This document shows positions 16,809 to 25,368 of a stretch of DNA of 64,000 nucleotides, piece after piece. A program made the translations under genes and the position numbers. Each line of letters opens with the position of its first letter. Positions within the stretch are counted from its first letter, which is position 1. Location of the stretch: assembly GCA_046329535.1 (NCBI GenBank), contig JAXLUN010000001.1:496001-560000 (forward strand), written 5' to 3'. The stretch is from Bog-950 sp046329535 (GTDB lineage: Bacteria; Bacteroidota; Bacteroidia; Chitinophagales; LD1). Below the pieces are notes generated by a model. It worked only from the letters and a program-made list of their open reading frames with translations, ran no database searches and had not been told where the DNA came from.

Positions 16809-18038
16809 ATGATGAGAGCATCCTTTTTATTCAAATCCATTCTTACCAGCAACCTTTGTATAAGCATGTTTTTTTTCGGACAGGCACAAACGCAAAGTAA
16901 TTTAAAGCAACATATTCAGTTTCTGGCATCAGATAAACTTCATGGGCGAATGACCGGAAGTAAGGATGAAATGATAGCCGCCAGATATATTATAGATCAA
17001 TTCAGAGCTCTGCAAGTAAGTAATATGGCTGGCAACACCAGAGCCACTGGATATTTACAGTCTTTTGAATACCATCCTAAATCAGATAGTACACAAATCA
17101 GTGTGAAGGGTAAAAATGTGGTGGCCTATATAGATAATAAAGCCGAACAAACGATTATACTGGGGGCCCACTATGACCACTTGGGTTGGGGGTTACCTAC
17201 TCATTCTGTTTACAGAGGGGAGCCCGCTATACATAACGGAGCAGATGATAATGCCAGCGGTGTGGCTACCCTTATTGAGCTTGCCCGTTTTTTAAAGGCA
17301 AGTAGTTTTAAAAACAATAATTACCTGCTAATTGCTTTTAGTGGTGAGGAGCTAGGTCTGTATGGTTCTAAATGGTTTGTTGAACATGTTAAATACGATT
17401 CAACCAATAGTAACTATATGCTCAACTTTGATATGGTGGGCAGGGTGGATTCAAACAAAGTGGTAGTAGGTGGTGTTGGAACCTCTTCTTTTTGGGCAGA
17501 AGCGATGAGGAAGGTTGCAAGCCCCTTACACATTAAAACTACGGAGAGTGGCATTGGCCCCAGCGATCACACTTCTTTCTATCTTAAAAACATTCCTGTG
17601 TTACACTTTTTTAGCGGTCAGCACAAAGACTATCATAAACCAAGTGACGATGAGGAGAAGATAAATTATCAGGGCATGGAAGATATTATAGATTATGTGA
17701 AGCAGTTGGTAAGCCTTCTAGATAACAAAGGGAAAATAGCTTTCGTTAAAACTAAGGATGATTCAAATGAGAATACCCCGAAGTTTACCGTCACATTGGG
17801 TGTTATGCCCGATTATACATTTGAAGGTGAAGGTATGCGTATAGATGGTGTAACGGATGGTAAACCGGCTTCAAAGGCAGGACTAATCCAGGGAGATGTA
17901 GTCATTCAGTTAGGCGAGATAAAGGTAACTGATATGATGGGGTATATGACTGCTCTATCTAAATTGAAAAAAGGGGACGTATCTACTATTAAGGTTAAGC
18001 GAGCCGGGGAGGTGTTGGAGAAGGAAATTAAATTTTAG
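16809..18038 (+). CDS. Secreted M28-family zinc aminopeptidase with C-terminal PDZ domain
   Basis: The 409-residue protein starts with a signal peptide (about 1-27) and should act in the periplasm or outside. The M28 metal ligands are present in order: H121 (GAHYDH), D146 (GADDN), the catalytic Glu pair at 180-181 (SGEELGLYGS), D208 (NFDMVGR) and H276 (DYHKPSD). Members remove N-terminal residues from peptides using two zinc ions. A PDZ domain (about 315-405) follows and may position substrates. The next gene, tsaB, starts 2 nt after the stop. The first of two adjacent ATGs is used; the second (16812) is equally possible. Confidence 0.93.
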   Translation: MMRASFLFKSILTSNLCISMFFFGQAQTQSNLKQHIQFLASDKLHGRMTGSKDEMIAARYIIDQFRALQVSNMAGNTRATGYLQSFEYHPKSDSTQISVKGKNVVAYIDNKAEQTIILGAHYDHLGWGLPTHSVYRGEPAIHNGADDNASGVATLIELARFLKASSFKNNNYLLIAFSGEELGLYGSKWFVEHVKYDSTNSNYMLNFDMVGRVDSNKVVVGGVGTSSFWAEAMRKVASPLHIKTTESGIGPSDHTSFYLKNIPVLHFFSGQHKDYHKPSDDEEKINYQGMEDIIDYVKQLVSLLDNKGKIAFVKTKDDSNENTPKFTVTLGVMPDYTFEGEGMRIDGVTDGKPASKAGLIQGDVVIQLGEIKVTDMMGYMTALSKLKKGDVSTIKVKRAGEVLEKEIKF

Positions 18039-18040
18039 CC

Positions 18041-18718
18041 ATGCCTCTTATTTTGAATATAGAAACTACCACCTCTGTTTGTTCAGTTTGTCTATCTCTA
18101 AACGGGCAAGTAATTGCCCACCGGATTAGCCGGGAGGCTAACCCACATGGTAGACTTCTTACCATAATGATTGAAGAGCTTTTATTAGAAACAGATATCG
18201 CTTTTACAAAGTTGGATTCCATAGCTGTGAGCAGCGGTCCGGGTTCTTATACCGGATTGCGTATTGGAATATCTGTTGCCAAGGGTTTTTGCTATGTGCT
18301 CGGTAAGCCTTTGGTGGCCGTACCAACATTAGAAGCACTGGCTGTAGGTATTAGACAAATTGCGAATAATAATACGTCTTATTGTATGCCCGTGATGGAT
18401 GCTAGAAGATTAGATGTGTATACAACTATATTTGATTCACAGCAGGCAACCGTTCTTTCTACACAATGCTTAACTGTAAATACGGCTTTAGAGCAACGCT
18501 TATCACTTTACGATAAGATACTGGTTGGTGGTAATGCTATGGACAAGTGCAAAACAATATTGTCTACATCCAATATACAGTATGTGGAAAATGTTGAGTG
18601 TGATGCCCAATGGATGATAAAGATTGCAGAAGCTAAATACCAGGCGCAGGCTTTTGAAAATGTTGCATACTTTGAACCTGATTACTTGAAAGATTTTGCT
18701 GCTAATACCAGCCGGTAA
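18041..18718 (+). CDS. tsaB: tRNA t6A-modification protein TsaB
   Basis: TsaB is the inactive ASKHA-fold partner that holds TsaD and TsaE together in making N6-threonylcarbamoyladenosine at position 37 of ANN-decoding tRNAs. The 225-residue product has the family opening ILNIETTTSVCSVCLS and the diagnostic SSGPGSYTGLRIGISVAKG with VPTLEALA soon after. It abuts the M28 peptidase gene (2 nt), so they may share a message despite unrelated roles. TsaD, TsaC and TsaE are not in the window. Confidence 0.95.
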   Translation: MPLILNIETTTSVCSVCLSLNGQVIAHRISREANPHGRLLTIMIEELLLETDIAFTKLDSIAVSSGPGSYTGLRIGISVAKGFCYVLGKPLVAVPTLEALAVGIRQIANNNTSYCMPVMDARRLDVYTTIFDSQQATVLSTQCLTVNTALEQRLSLYDKILVGGNAMDKCKTILSTSNIQYVENVECDAQWMIKIAEAKYQAQAFENVAYFEPDYLKDFAANTSR

Positions 18719-18724
18719 TTTGTT

Positions 18725-18759
18725 TAACCTCATTTTTTATAATAAAGGTTATTTTTTTT
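18725..18759 (+). terminator. Weak candidate terminator after tsaB
   Basis: TAACCT pairs with AGGTTA across a 15-nt AT-rich loop, followed by a run of eight T residues. The stem is short. Confidence 0.4.
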
Positions 18760-18778
18760 CACCTTAAAATTAGATTTT

Positions 18779-19138
18779 ATGACACCCAAATTCAAAATCG
18801 GTAAAGAGCCTTTAGTGGTAACCAAAGAAGGCGAAGAAGGTCAGATTACACTCGATTACAGTAAACTTAAAAGAGCTGCCTTAACCTTACGGGCGCTTAA
18901 TCACCCGCTCAGAAAACTAATGCTGGGCATGATGGAGCAGCGTAAACGAATTGCGGTTAGCGAAATTTACAAGAAAATAAAAATTGAACAGTCGGTAGCA
19001 TCACAACACTTAGCTATCATGCGCAGAGCCGGAGTGGTTAAAACTACACGCGATGGCAAATTCATTTACTATTCGGTTAATAGTGAGCGAATAGCAGAAA
19101 TAACTGAAATGGTAGAGCGCCTGGCTCAAAATGCATAG
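18779..19138 (+). CDS. ArsR-type winged-helix transcriptional regulator
   Basis: This 119-residue protein is a winged-helix regulator related to the one at 848-1168. A leader of about 30 residues precedes the helical core LKRAALTLRALNHPLRKLML, a recognition helix around SVASQHLAIMRRAGVV, and the wing TTRDGKFIYYSVNS. No cysteine pair or histidine cluster of known ArsR metal sensors is present. In the core it has no cysteine at all, so a different signal or none is likely. The gene stands alone between weak and strong terminators and precedes an EamA-family transporter gene, a possible but unproven target. Confidence 0.85.
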   Translation: MTPKFKIGKEPLVVTKEGEEGQITLDYSKLKRAALTLRALNHPLRKLMLGMMEQRKRIAVSEIYKKIKIEQSVASQHLAIMRRAGVVKTTRDGKFIYYSVNSERIAEITEMVERLAQNA

Positions 19139-19160
19139 CTGTTGTATTGATAATTTTTAC

Positions 19161-19197
19161 AAGCCGCATCCATATCAGAATGATGCGGCTTTTTTTA
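19161..19197 (+). terminator. Rho-independent terminator after the second ArsR gene
   Basis: AAGCCGCATC (19161-19170) pairs with GATGCGGCTT (19182-19191) around an 11-nt loop and runs into seven T residues. Confidence 0.9.
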
Positions 19198-19285
19198 TGC
19201 CTGTATGCATACCTCTATGTTGTATGTAGAAAATAAAAACGCGATCTTTTTTTCGATATAGTACAATTTGCATCTTCGTCCCCGC

Positions 19286-20221
19286 ATGAATAAATCTCTC
19301 CGTCCTCATATTTTTTTACTTATTGTCAATTTGTTTTATGGGGCTGGCTTTACAGTTTCAAAAATGGTAATGCCTGAGTTCATTCAGCCTTTCGGGTTTA
19401 TTTTTATCCGTGTATCGGTAACTACCACTCTGTTTTTTCTGTTACATTTTTTCTGGTTGAAAGAAAAAGTGGAAACGAAAGATTTCGGCCTGATTGCCCT
19501 GTGCGGAATATTTGGTGTAGTTATTAATCAGGAAATGTTTTTTGCCGGCCTTAGCATTACTACTCCTATTAACGCGGCCCTCATAATGATAATGACACCT
19601 ATTCTGGTGTTTGTTATATCCTTTTTTCTGGCACACGAAAAGGCCACCTGGCAAAAAATTCTAGGCTTGCTTTGGGGCCTAACAGGTGCGCTGGTTATAC
19701 TGGCTGGTCGCGATTTCGGTTTTAGCAGTAAAACGATAATGGGCGATTTATTTATTCTCATTAATGCTACTTCTTATGCTGTTTACCTGGTAATAGTGCG
19801 TCCGCTGATGAAAAAATACCATCCGCTAACAGTGGTCAAATGGGTTTTCTTTTTCGGACTCTTTCCGGTCACCTTATTCGGGTTTAAACAATTTACATTA
19901 ATTGAATGGCATACATTCACTAAGCAGATATGGATAGCGATGGTTTTCATAATTATAGGCACTACTTTTTTTGCTTATCTGCTCAACATGCTGGCACTGC
20001 GCGAAGTACACAGTAGTGTGGTAGGTGCTTACATTTATCTGCAGCCCATCCTGGCTACTATCATCTCCATCGCTTTGGGTAAAGACCATTTGAGTTTTGA
20101 AAAATTAATCTCAGCCTTGCTTATCTTCAGCGGGGTTTATATGGTTTCGTTTGCTGGCAACATCAAAATGTTCAACAATCCAACCCGAGAACCGGATAGT
20201 GACGATATGATTCTGGAATGA
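19286..20221 (+). CDS. EamA-family (DMT) transporter
   Basis: The product is a polytopic inner-membrane protein of about 311 residues with ten predicted helices and the inverted EamA repeat. The first half has FTVSKMVMP and the segment INAALIMIMTPILVFVISF, and the second has the matching SSVVGAYIYLQPILATIISI. Known relatives export amino acids, nucleotides or drugs. The substrate here is unknown. The ATG at 19286 is chosen because the upstream TTG at 19268 only adds six basic residues. A terminator separates it from the ArsR gene. Confidence 0.9.
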   Translation: MNKSLRPHIFLLIVNLFYGAGFTVSKMVMPEFIQPFGFIFIRVSVTTTLFFLLHFFWLKEKVETKDFGLIALCGIFGVVINQEMFFAGLSITTPINAALIMIMTPILVFVISFFLAHEKATWQKILGLLWGLTGALVILAGRDFGFSSKTIMGDLFILINATSYAVYLVIVRPLMKKYHPLTVVKWVFFFGLFPVTLFGFKQFTLIEWHTFTKQIWIAMVFIIIGTTFFAYLLNMLALREVHSSVVGAYIYLQPILATIISIALGKDHLSFEKLISALLIFSGVYMVSFAGNIKMFNNPTREPDSDDMILE

Positions 20222-20263
20222 TTTAATTCATTTTTAAAAGCTCGAATTTTACAATTATCAAAT

Positions 20264-20272
20264 TAGTTTCGT
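20264..20272 (+). promoter_or_regulatory. Candidate -7 promoter box (TAGTTTCGT) of yicC, leaderless
   Basis: The box ends only 3 nt before the yicC ATG at 20276, so a transcript started at the usual distance would begin at the start codon. Confidence 0.4.
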
Positions 20273-20275
20273 GCC

Positions 20276-21154
20276 ATGCTAAAATCGATGACAGGCTTTG
20301 GAAAAGCAAGCGGTAAGATTGATGAAAGAACGGTCAACGTAGAAATAAAATCGCTGAACAGCCAAAAGGGGCTGGATTTGAATGTAAAGTATCCCAGCAA
20401 GTATCGTGAATACGAGTATGCCTTGCGCAATAAGGCCTCGCAGATATTACAACGGGGCAAAATTGATATTTACATTACTCTGGAACACAACACCGCCAGC
20501 AGCGAGTTATCACTCAATAAAGAGTTGATTAAATCATATTTTGAAGAATTTAAGGCTATTGCCGATGAGGTGGGAGCCAGCACAGAAAACTTGCTGCCTA
20601 CAATTCTAAAAATGCCTGATGTAATTGGTGAGAGTCATGAGGAAGCCAGTGAAGATGAGTTAAAACTGATTGAAGCAATTTTAGGTAAGGCCATTCAGGA
20701 GGTAGAAAATTTCAGAATAATAGAAGGCAGATCTTTGGAAGAGGAGTTGCTTTTGCGCATATCAAACATTGAAAAATTTTCATTCGATTTGAGTGCTGAG
20801 GATAAACGAAGAGTAGTAGAGATTCGCGAACGATTAAAGAATAACCTGGAAAGTTTTGTTCAAAAGGATAAGATTGATGCCAACCGATTTGAGCAGGAGG
20901 TGATTTACTATATTGAAAAATTGGATATTACCGAAGAGCTGACCCGTTTAAAGTCGCATTGCGCTTATTTCAGAACTATTATAGCTGATAAGGAGGAACT
21001 GAAAGGCCGTAAGTTGAATTTTATTACGCAGGAGATAGGCCGGGAGATAAACACCGTAGGTTCTAAAGCCAACGATGCCATTATGCAGAAGATAGTGGTG
21101 AATATGAAAGATGAACTGGAAAAAATTAAGGAGCAAACGAATAATATTCTATAA
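20276..21154 (+). CDS. YicC-family endoribonuclease
   Basis: YicC proteins are RNA-cleaving enzymes of the YicC/YloC family, linked in E. coli to decay of the small RNA RyhB. The 292-residue product has the conserved start MLKSMTGFGKA, then VEIKSLNSQKGLD, a long charged middle (about 120-230), and the end block with RLKSHCAYFR and KGRKLNFITQEIGREINTVGSKAND, which is the DUF1732 signature. It is 33 nt upstream of gmk, a pairing found in many bacteria (yicC-gmk), which supports the call. Confidence 0.93.
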   Translation: MLKSMTGFGKASGKIDERTVNVEIKSLNSQKGLDLNVKYPSKYREYEYALRNKASQILQRGKIDIYITLEHNTASSELSLNKELIKSYFEEFKAIADEVGASTENLLPTILKMPDVIGESHEEASEDELKLIEAILGKAIQEVENFRIIEGRSLEEELLLRISNIEKFSFDLSAEDKRRVVEIRERLKNNLESFVQKDKIDANRFEQEVIYYIEKLDITEELTRLKSHCAYFRTIIADKEELKGRKLNFITQEIGREINTVGSKANDAIMQKIVVNMKDELEKIKEQTNNIL

Positions 21155-21187
21155 ACCCTAAATTACCCGAAAGGGATTTGAGTCAAG

Positions 21188-21805
21188 ATGTCAGGACATA
21201 ATTTTACCCGCGTACTTATTCCACCACGCAAGTTAGTGGTGATTACTGCACCGAGCGGAGCAGGAAAATCTTCTATTGTAAAAAAGTTGTTACAACATAA
21301 TTCAGATTTATCGTTTTCTGTATCCTGTACTACCCGCGACAAACGCTCTGGCGAAATAGATGGTGACCATTATCATTTTATATCGCAGGAGGAGTTTAAA
21401 AAAAGAGCAGCTAACAACGAGTTTGTAGAGCAGGAAGAAGTTTACCCCGGCAAATTTTATGGCACTCTCAAAACAGAAGTAGAGCGCGTGTGGAATAACC
21501 GCCAGGTGGTATTGTTTGATATTGATGTAAAAGGAGCTCTGAATCTTAAGAAACAATTCGGCAATGATTGTATCACTATTTTTATTGCCCCTCCATCCAA
21601 AGATTCTCTGATTAATCGATTGAAAAATCGTGGTACTGAAGATGCTAAAAGTCTAAAAGCAAGAGTTGCACGCAGCGAAGAAGAACTGACTTATGCCGAT
21701 AAGTTTGACAAAGTGGTGGTAAACCATGATTTTGATATTGCATATATGCGTGTTAAAAATGCGGTGCTGTCGTTTTTAAAACCACAAATGCAACACGTTC
21801 ATTAA
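21188..21805 (+). CDS. gmk: Guanylate kinase
   Basis: The enzyme makes GDP from GMP and ATP. The P-loop APSGAGKSS lies at 21-29, followed by the GMP-binding part SVSCTTRDKRSGEIDGDHYHF and the arginine-rich lid around NRGTEDAKSLKARVARSEEE. The 205-residue length is normal. It begins 33 nt after yicC and likely shares its message. Confidence 0.97.
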   Translation: MSGHNFTRVLIPPRKLVVITAPSGAGKSSIVKKLLQHNSDLSFSVSCTTRDKRSGEIDGDHYHFISQEEFKKRAANNEFVEQEEVYPGKFYGTLKTEVERVWNNRQVVLFDIDVKGALNLKKQFGNDCITIFIAPPSKDSLINRLKNRGTEDAKSLKARVARSEEELTYADKFDKVVVNHDFDIAYMRVKNAVLSFLKPQMQHVH

Positions 21806-21848
21806 CCGATTTGGTTTTATCAAAAGAGCCATTACTTTCATGCTGTAA

Positions 21849-22235
21849 ATGGAAACACTTATAACATCGGGAGTTGAGGTGCGGGTTGAATCAATCTTTC
21901 AGCCGGAGCATTCAGACGTGGTAGAAAGTGAGTATTTCTTTGCTTATCACATCACGTTGTGTAATCATAATCCTTTCACGGTTCAATTGCTGGCCCGAAA
22001 GTGGAGAATAAGTGATACCAATTTTGAAACCCGTCATGTAGAAGGCGATGGAGTAGTAGGCCGCCAACCGGTACTTTATGCAGGAGATACATTTCAATAT
22101 GTATCCGGATGCAGCCTTCAAACACCCATTGGCAAAATGGAGGGTGTCTATATTTTTGAAAATAAACAGAGTGCAGAAAAATTTGAAGTAACTATTCCGG
22201 CTTTTAAGCTGATAGCTCCGGTCATTCTCAATTAA
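21849..22235 (+). CDS. apaG: ApaG-family protein
   Basis: The 128-residue product is a fibronectin-like beta-sandwich of the ApaG family, with the key segment RKWRISDTNFETRHVEGDGVVG containing the ApaG signature and YVSGCSLQTPIGKMEG after it. ApaG was named next to the diadenosine tetraphosphatase gene and tied to Co/Mg efflux. Its molecular role is poorly known, possibly a ligand-binding domain as in F-box proteins. It follows gmk by 43 nt. Its last 8 nt overlap the end of the convergent hypothetical gene. Confidence 0.93.
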   Translation: METLITSGVEVRVESIFQPEHSDVVESEYFFAYHITLCNHNPFTVQLLARKWRISDTNFETRHVEGDGVVGRQPVLYAGDTFQYVSGCSLQTPIGKMEGVYIFENKQSAEKFEVTIPAFKLIAPVILN

Positions 22236-22605
22236 GATTAGCTTTTGTGCGGTCGTAAGGCATAAACACAAAACTGGTGGCTCCTTCTTCAGCTACAAAC
22301 ACGCACATGTAATTTATCGGGCTTTTATAGGCTTTTATAAAGTCATTCGCTTTTTGTTTAAGCACTATCCCTTTGCTCACAAACTCTTCCAAGTGCGAGG
22401 CGTTAAAGTTCCAACTAATGTCATAGTCGGCACGGTTAACAATGGGCAAACCAATATCTACATCGTTTTCTCCACGCATTGCTACAAAAATGGGATAACG
22501 GGTTACATCGCTTCGTAACATACCGGTAGCTACCTGTCGGATATACTCGCGGCATACTTCCAGATCATCGTGGAGTGATTTATATATTTCTTCGTCCAGT
22601 GTCAT
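22228..22605 (-). CDS. Hypothetical protein
   Basis: The family is not recognised. The likely start is ATG 22605, giving 125 residues (a TTG start at 22659 would add 18). The protein is soluble, with no signal peptide, and mixed alpha/beta. It has a helical front (EEIYKSLHDDLEVCREYIRQVA) and strands with VFVAEEGATSFVFMPYDR at the end. It converges with apaG, overlapping by 8 nt at the 3' ends, and precedes rlmD, whose start is well upstream on the same strand (gap of 73 nt to its stop). Confidence 0.7.
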   Translation of the reverse strand: MTLDEEIYKSLHDDLEVCREYIRQVATGMLRSDVTRYPIFVAMRGENDVDIGLPIVNRADYDISWNFNASHLEEFVSKGIVLKQKANDFIKAYKSPINYMCVFVAEEGATSFVFMPYDRTKANLN

Positions 22606-22678
22606 AAAATATCGGGTTGATGCGGATGCAAGGTTAAGTCTAAAATCAAGGAATTGCAAAGCCAGCTAGTTCGCTTCT

Positions 22679-24109
22679 CTATTTAGCTGGCGTACTTTTA
22701 AGTTGAAGCAATACCACATTTTCTATGTGAGTGGTATGCGGAAACATATCTACCGCCTGTATCCGTATAACTTCATACTTTTCGCTTAGCCATTGTAAAT
22801 CACGGGCCTGTGTGGCAGCGTTGCAGCTTACGTATACAATTTTCGGAGCTTCCAGTTGCAGCAACGTTTTCACTACATCTTCATGCATACCTGCTCGTGG
22901 GGGATCGGTAATTACCACATCAGGTTTTCCGTGGTTGGCTATAAATTCCTCTTTCAACACCATCCGTACATCACCGGCATAGAAAGAGCAATTAGTTACC
23001 GCATTCAATACCGCATTCTGTTTGGCATCTTCAATAGCAGCATCTATCTGCTCTATACCCACCACTTGTTTACAGCTATCGCTCACATATAAAGCAATAC
23101 TTCCTACTCCGGTATATAGATCATATACCACATCATCTGGCTGCAGGTTGGCCAATTCTTTAGTAACATCATACAGTACCTTTGCCTGAGCGGAGTTGGT
23201 TTGGAAAAAACTCTTCGGTCCAATCTTGAACTTGTAACTGCCCAACTGCTCTATGATATGGTCTTTGCCTTTAAATACTTTTGGCGCTAAATCATAGATA
23301 GTATCGTTGCGTTTGGGGTTCCATACATATTGGAGGGAAGTAATTTGCGGGAACTTTTGACTCAAAAAAGTAAGCAGCGTATTTATCTTCAATTCATCGT
23401 TTTCGTAAAAGCTGATCAGCACCAGTATTTCTCCTATGCCAGAAATGCGAATCATCATGTTGCGCAATAAGCCTTGCTGACTTTTCAAGTCGAAAAAAGT
23501 ATATCCGTTTTGAAGGGCAAATTCTTTTACAGCTAAACGTATCTCGTTACTTGGTTCTTCCTGCAGGTAGCATTTCTCAACATCTATCACTCCACTGAAA
23601 CTGCCTGGCACATGAAAACCCAATGCATTGCGGTGGTCAAAAGTGGCTCCGCTTTTTACTTCTTCTTCAGTTAACCATCTGCGGTCTGTAAAGGCAAACT
23701 CCAGTTTGTTTCGATAATAAAAATTGTCTTTACAACCAAGTACATCGGGCATTTCCGGAAACTCAACTTTACCGATTCGCTCCAAGGCATCTGCTACAAT
23801 CTTTTTCTTAAATTTTAATTGTTGGGCATAGCTGATGTGCTGCCATTTACAGCCCCCACAAATTCCAAAGTGTGAGCAGGTTGCAGCTATTCGCAAATTG
23901 CTTGGAATCTTTAAAGCAGCAATCACTCCTTCGGCATAACTCTTTTTGCTTTTGCGTACTTCTATGTCTACCACATCGCCCGGCACAGCTTTTTCGGTAA
24001 AAATTACCTTGCCTTCCATGCGTGCAATGCCTAACCCCTCGCTGCTCATGTCGGTAATAGCCACATCGGGCAGAATTTTGCGCTCTTTATTCTTCTTGTT
24101 TTTAGACAT
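22679..24109 (-). CDS. rlmD: 23S rRNA (uracil-5-)-methyltransferase RlmD/TrmA family
   Basis: The product (476 residues) methylates C5 of a uridine in RNA using SAM. An N-terminal TRAM domain (about 12-70) precedes the [4Fe-4S] ligands C78-x5-C84-x2-C87 with a fourth at C180. The SAM site reads DLYTGVGSIALYVS, the motif DPPRAGMHEDV follows, and the catalytic nucleophile lies in YVSCNAATQARD. This architecture is shared by RlmC, RlmD and RlmCD, so the target base (U1939 or U747) is not determined by sequence alone. Confidence 0.93.
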   Translation of the reverse strand: MSKNKKNKERKILPDVAITDMSSEGLGIARMEGKVIFTEKAVPGDVVDIEVRKSKKSYAEGVIAALKIPSNLRIAATCSHFGICGGCKWQHISYAQQLKFKKKIVADALERIGKVEFPEMPDVLGCKDNFYYRNKLEFAFTDRRWLTEEEVKSGATFDHRNALGFHVPGSFSGVIDVEKCYLQEEPSNEIRLAVKEFALQNGYTFFDLKSQQGLLRNMMIRISGIGEILVLISFYENDELKINTLLTFLSQKFPQITSLQYVWNPKRNDTIYDLAPKVFKGKDHIIEQLGSYKFKIGPKSFFQTNSAQAKVLYDVTKELANLQPDDVVYDLYTGVGSIALYVSDSCKQVVGIEQIDAAIEDAKQNAVLNAVTNCSFYAGDVRMVLKEEFIANHGKPDVVITDPPRAGMHEDVVKTLLQLEAPKIVYVSCNAATQARDLQWLSEKYEVIRIQAVDMFPHTTHIENVVLLQLKSTPAK

Positions 24110-24195
24110 GCCTGCGGTTTATAATTTGGGAGCACTAAAATAGATTTTGTTGGCACAGTGGTAAAACACTCCCAGCCTCTTGTAGGGCTCAAAAG

Positions 24196-24246
24196 TTAAA
24201 CGTTCAGCGAGTGGTGTGTTTTAAACAATGCTCGCTGAACGTTTAA
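24196..24246. terminator. Perfect 16-bp inverted repeat between rlmD and the repeat lipoprotein
   Basis: TTAAACGTTCAGCGAG (24196-24211) and its exact complement (24231-24246) flank a 19-nt loop, 20 nt past the stop of the minus-strand lipoprotein gene. It is probably a terminator or RNA stabiliser, though the following T-tract is interrupted. Confidence 0.6.
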
Positions 24247-24265
24247 TTGTATTGGATAAAAAGAT

Positions 24266-25165
24266 TTATTGAACCTGCGAAACAGACCAACTGGTAAAAG
24301 ACCCATTGTCACAACGGCCTCTGATCCAGAAATAATAAGTGCCATTAAAGCCCGATGGATTACCTACCGTTCCGTTTGATGAGCTGGTAGAGAGGATATT
24401 CCCGGTGTTTACACTGGCCGAGGTGGAGAATGCAATTTCGTAACCCGTATTACCGTGACCGGTAGAGGTATAGCTTATTTCCTGCCAGTTTATTTTGTAG
24501 GCGTATAAATTAGTAGGTGCTGTGCAGGGTGTGCTGATGTTTTGGTCCGTAGCAGCATAAACACTGTGCGGGCCGGCCCAGCTGCTGAAGGTGCTGCCGC
24601 CACAGTTAGCGCGTACATAAAAATCGTAGGTGGTGCCGGCATGCATAATGGCATCGTAGGTATAGGTGTTGTTCGTACGCAGGCGGGTTCCGTTGCCTAT
24701 GGTAAAACCGGTAGGGCCGTATTCCATATCGTAGTAGTTTCCACTACCGTACCATTGTAGTTGGTAGGTGCTGGAGGTATAAACAGTCAGGCTATAAGGA
24801 GTGCCGCAGGAACTGTAACCGCCATCTACATTGACGGTGTTTTTACCAGACCAGGAAGATGTATTGCCTTCACAACGATTGCGCACATAAACATCATAGC
24901 TACCGTAAGCAGATACGGTAAAACTGCCCGAGGTGGTATTGCTGCCACTAAACGAAGCGGTAGTGCCGCTGCCTTGGGTAAAACCGGCCGGGCCATATTC
25001 TATATCAAAGCCATCGAGACTGTACCCTATAGATACTGTTACTTCTTTATCAGCTAAGCTGAAATTGACGTTATAAGGAGCATCGCAGGTAGTTTGGTCG
25101 GTATCTTTTTTACAAGCCGATAAAAGTGTAAAGGCAAACAAGATGATGGCGTATGTTTTTTTCAT
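24266..25165 (-). CDS. Surface lipoprotein with three fibronectin-type III-like repeats
   Basis: From ATG 25165 the product has 299 residues. The signal peptide ends in a lipobox, LSAC, with Cys18. Three divergent repeats of about 80-90 residues follow. Each has the strand pattern ending YDVYVRNRC, YDFYVRANC or YYFWIRGRC, then SSW or TSW. The first two share EYGPxGFTxGxGT. These are FN3-like modules common in Bacteroidetes surface proteins, with one cysteine at each module's start and one near its end. There is no T9SS signal, so lipid anchoring is the likely route. Ligand unknown. Confidence 0.8.
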   Translation of the reverse strand: MKKTYAIILFAFTLLSACKKDTDQTTCDAPYNVNFSLADKEVTVSIGYSLDGFDIEYGPAGFTQGSGTTASFSGSNTTSGSFTVSAYGSYDVYVRNRCEGNTSSWSGKNTVNVDGGYSSCGTPYSLTVYTSSTYQLQWYGSGNYYDMEYGPTGFTIGNGTRLRTNNTYTYDAIMHAGTTYDFYVRANCGGSTFSSWAGPHSVYAATDQNISTPCTAPTNLYAYKINWQEISYTSTGHGNTGYEIAFSTSASVNTGNILSTSSSNGTVGNPSGFNGTYYFWIRGRCDNGSFTSWSVSQVQ

Positions 25166-25182
25166 GCTGAAATTTATGAGCG

Positions 25183-25191
25183 GCAAAAATA
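25183..25191 (-). promoter_or_regulatory. Candidate -7 promoter box (TATTTTTGC) of the FN3-like lipoprotein
   Basis: It matches TAnnTTTG and lies 17 nt before the ATG at 25165. Confidence 0.45.
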
Positions 25192-25368
25192 ACTAAACCA
25201 CTTAGTTAACAAACAAGCTGATTTAAAACTCGTCAGTTTCTAACTTTATGTTTACTACTGTCAAGATGGAGGTTTTTGTTGCAAAGTGTTGGGTGTACTT
25301 TGCTGTAATTGCTTGACAAAATTGTTATCATTGAATTTAATTGTTCGCATCTACGCAAAGACCATAGC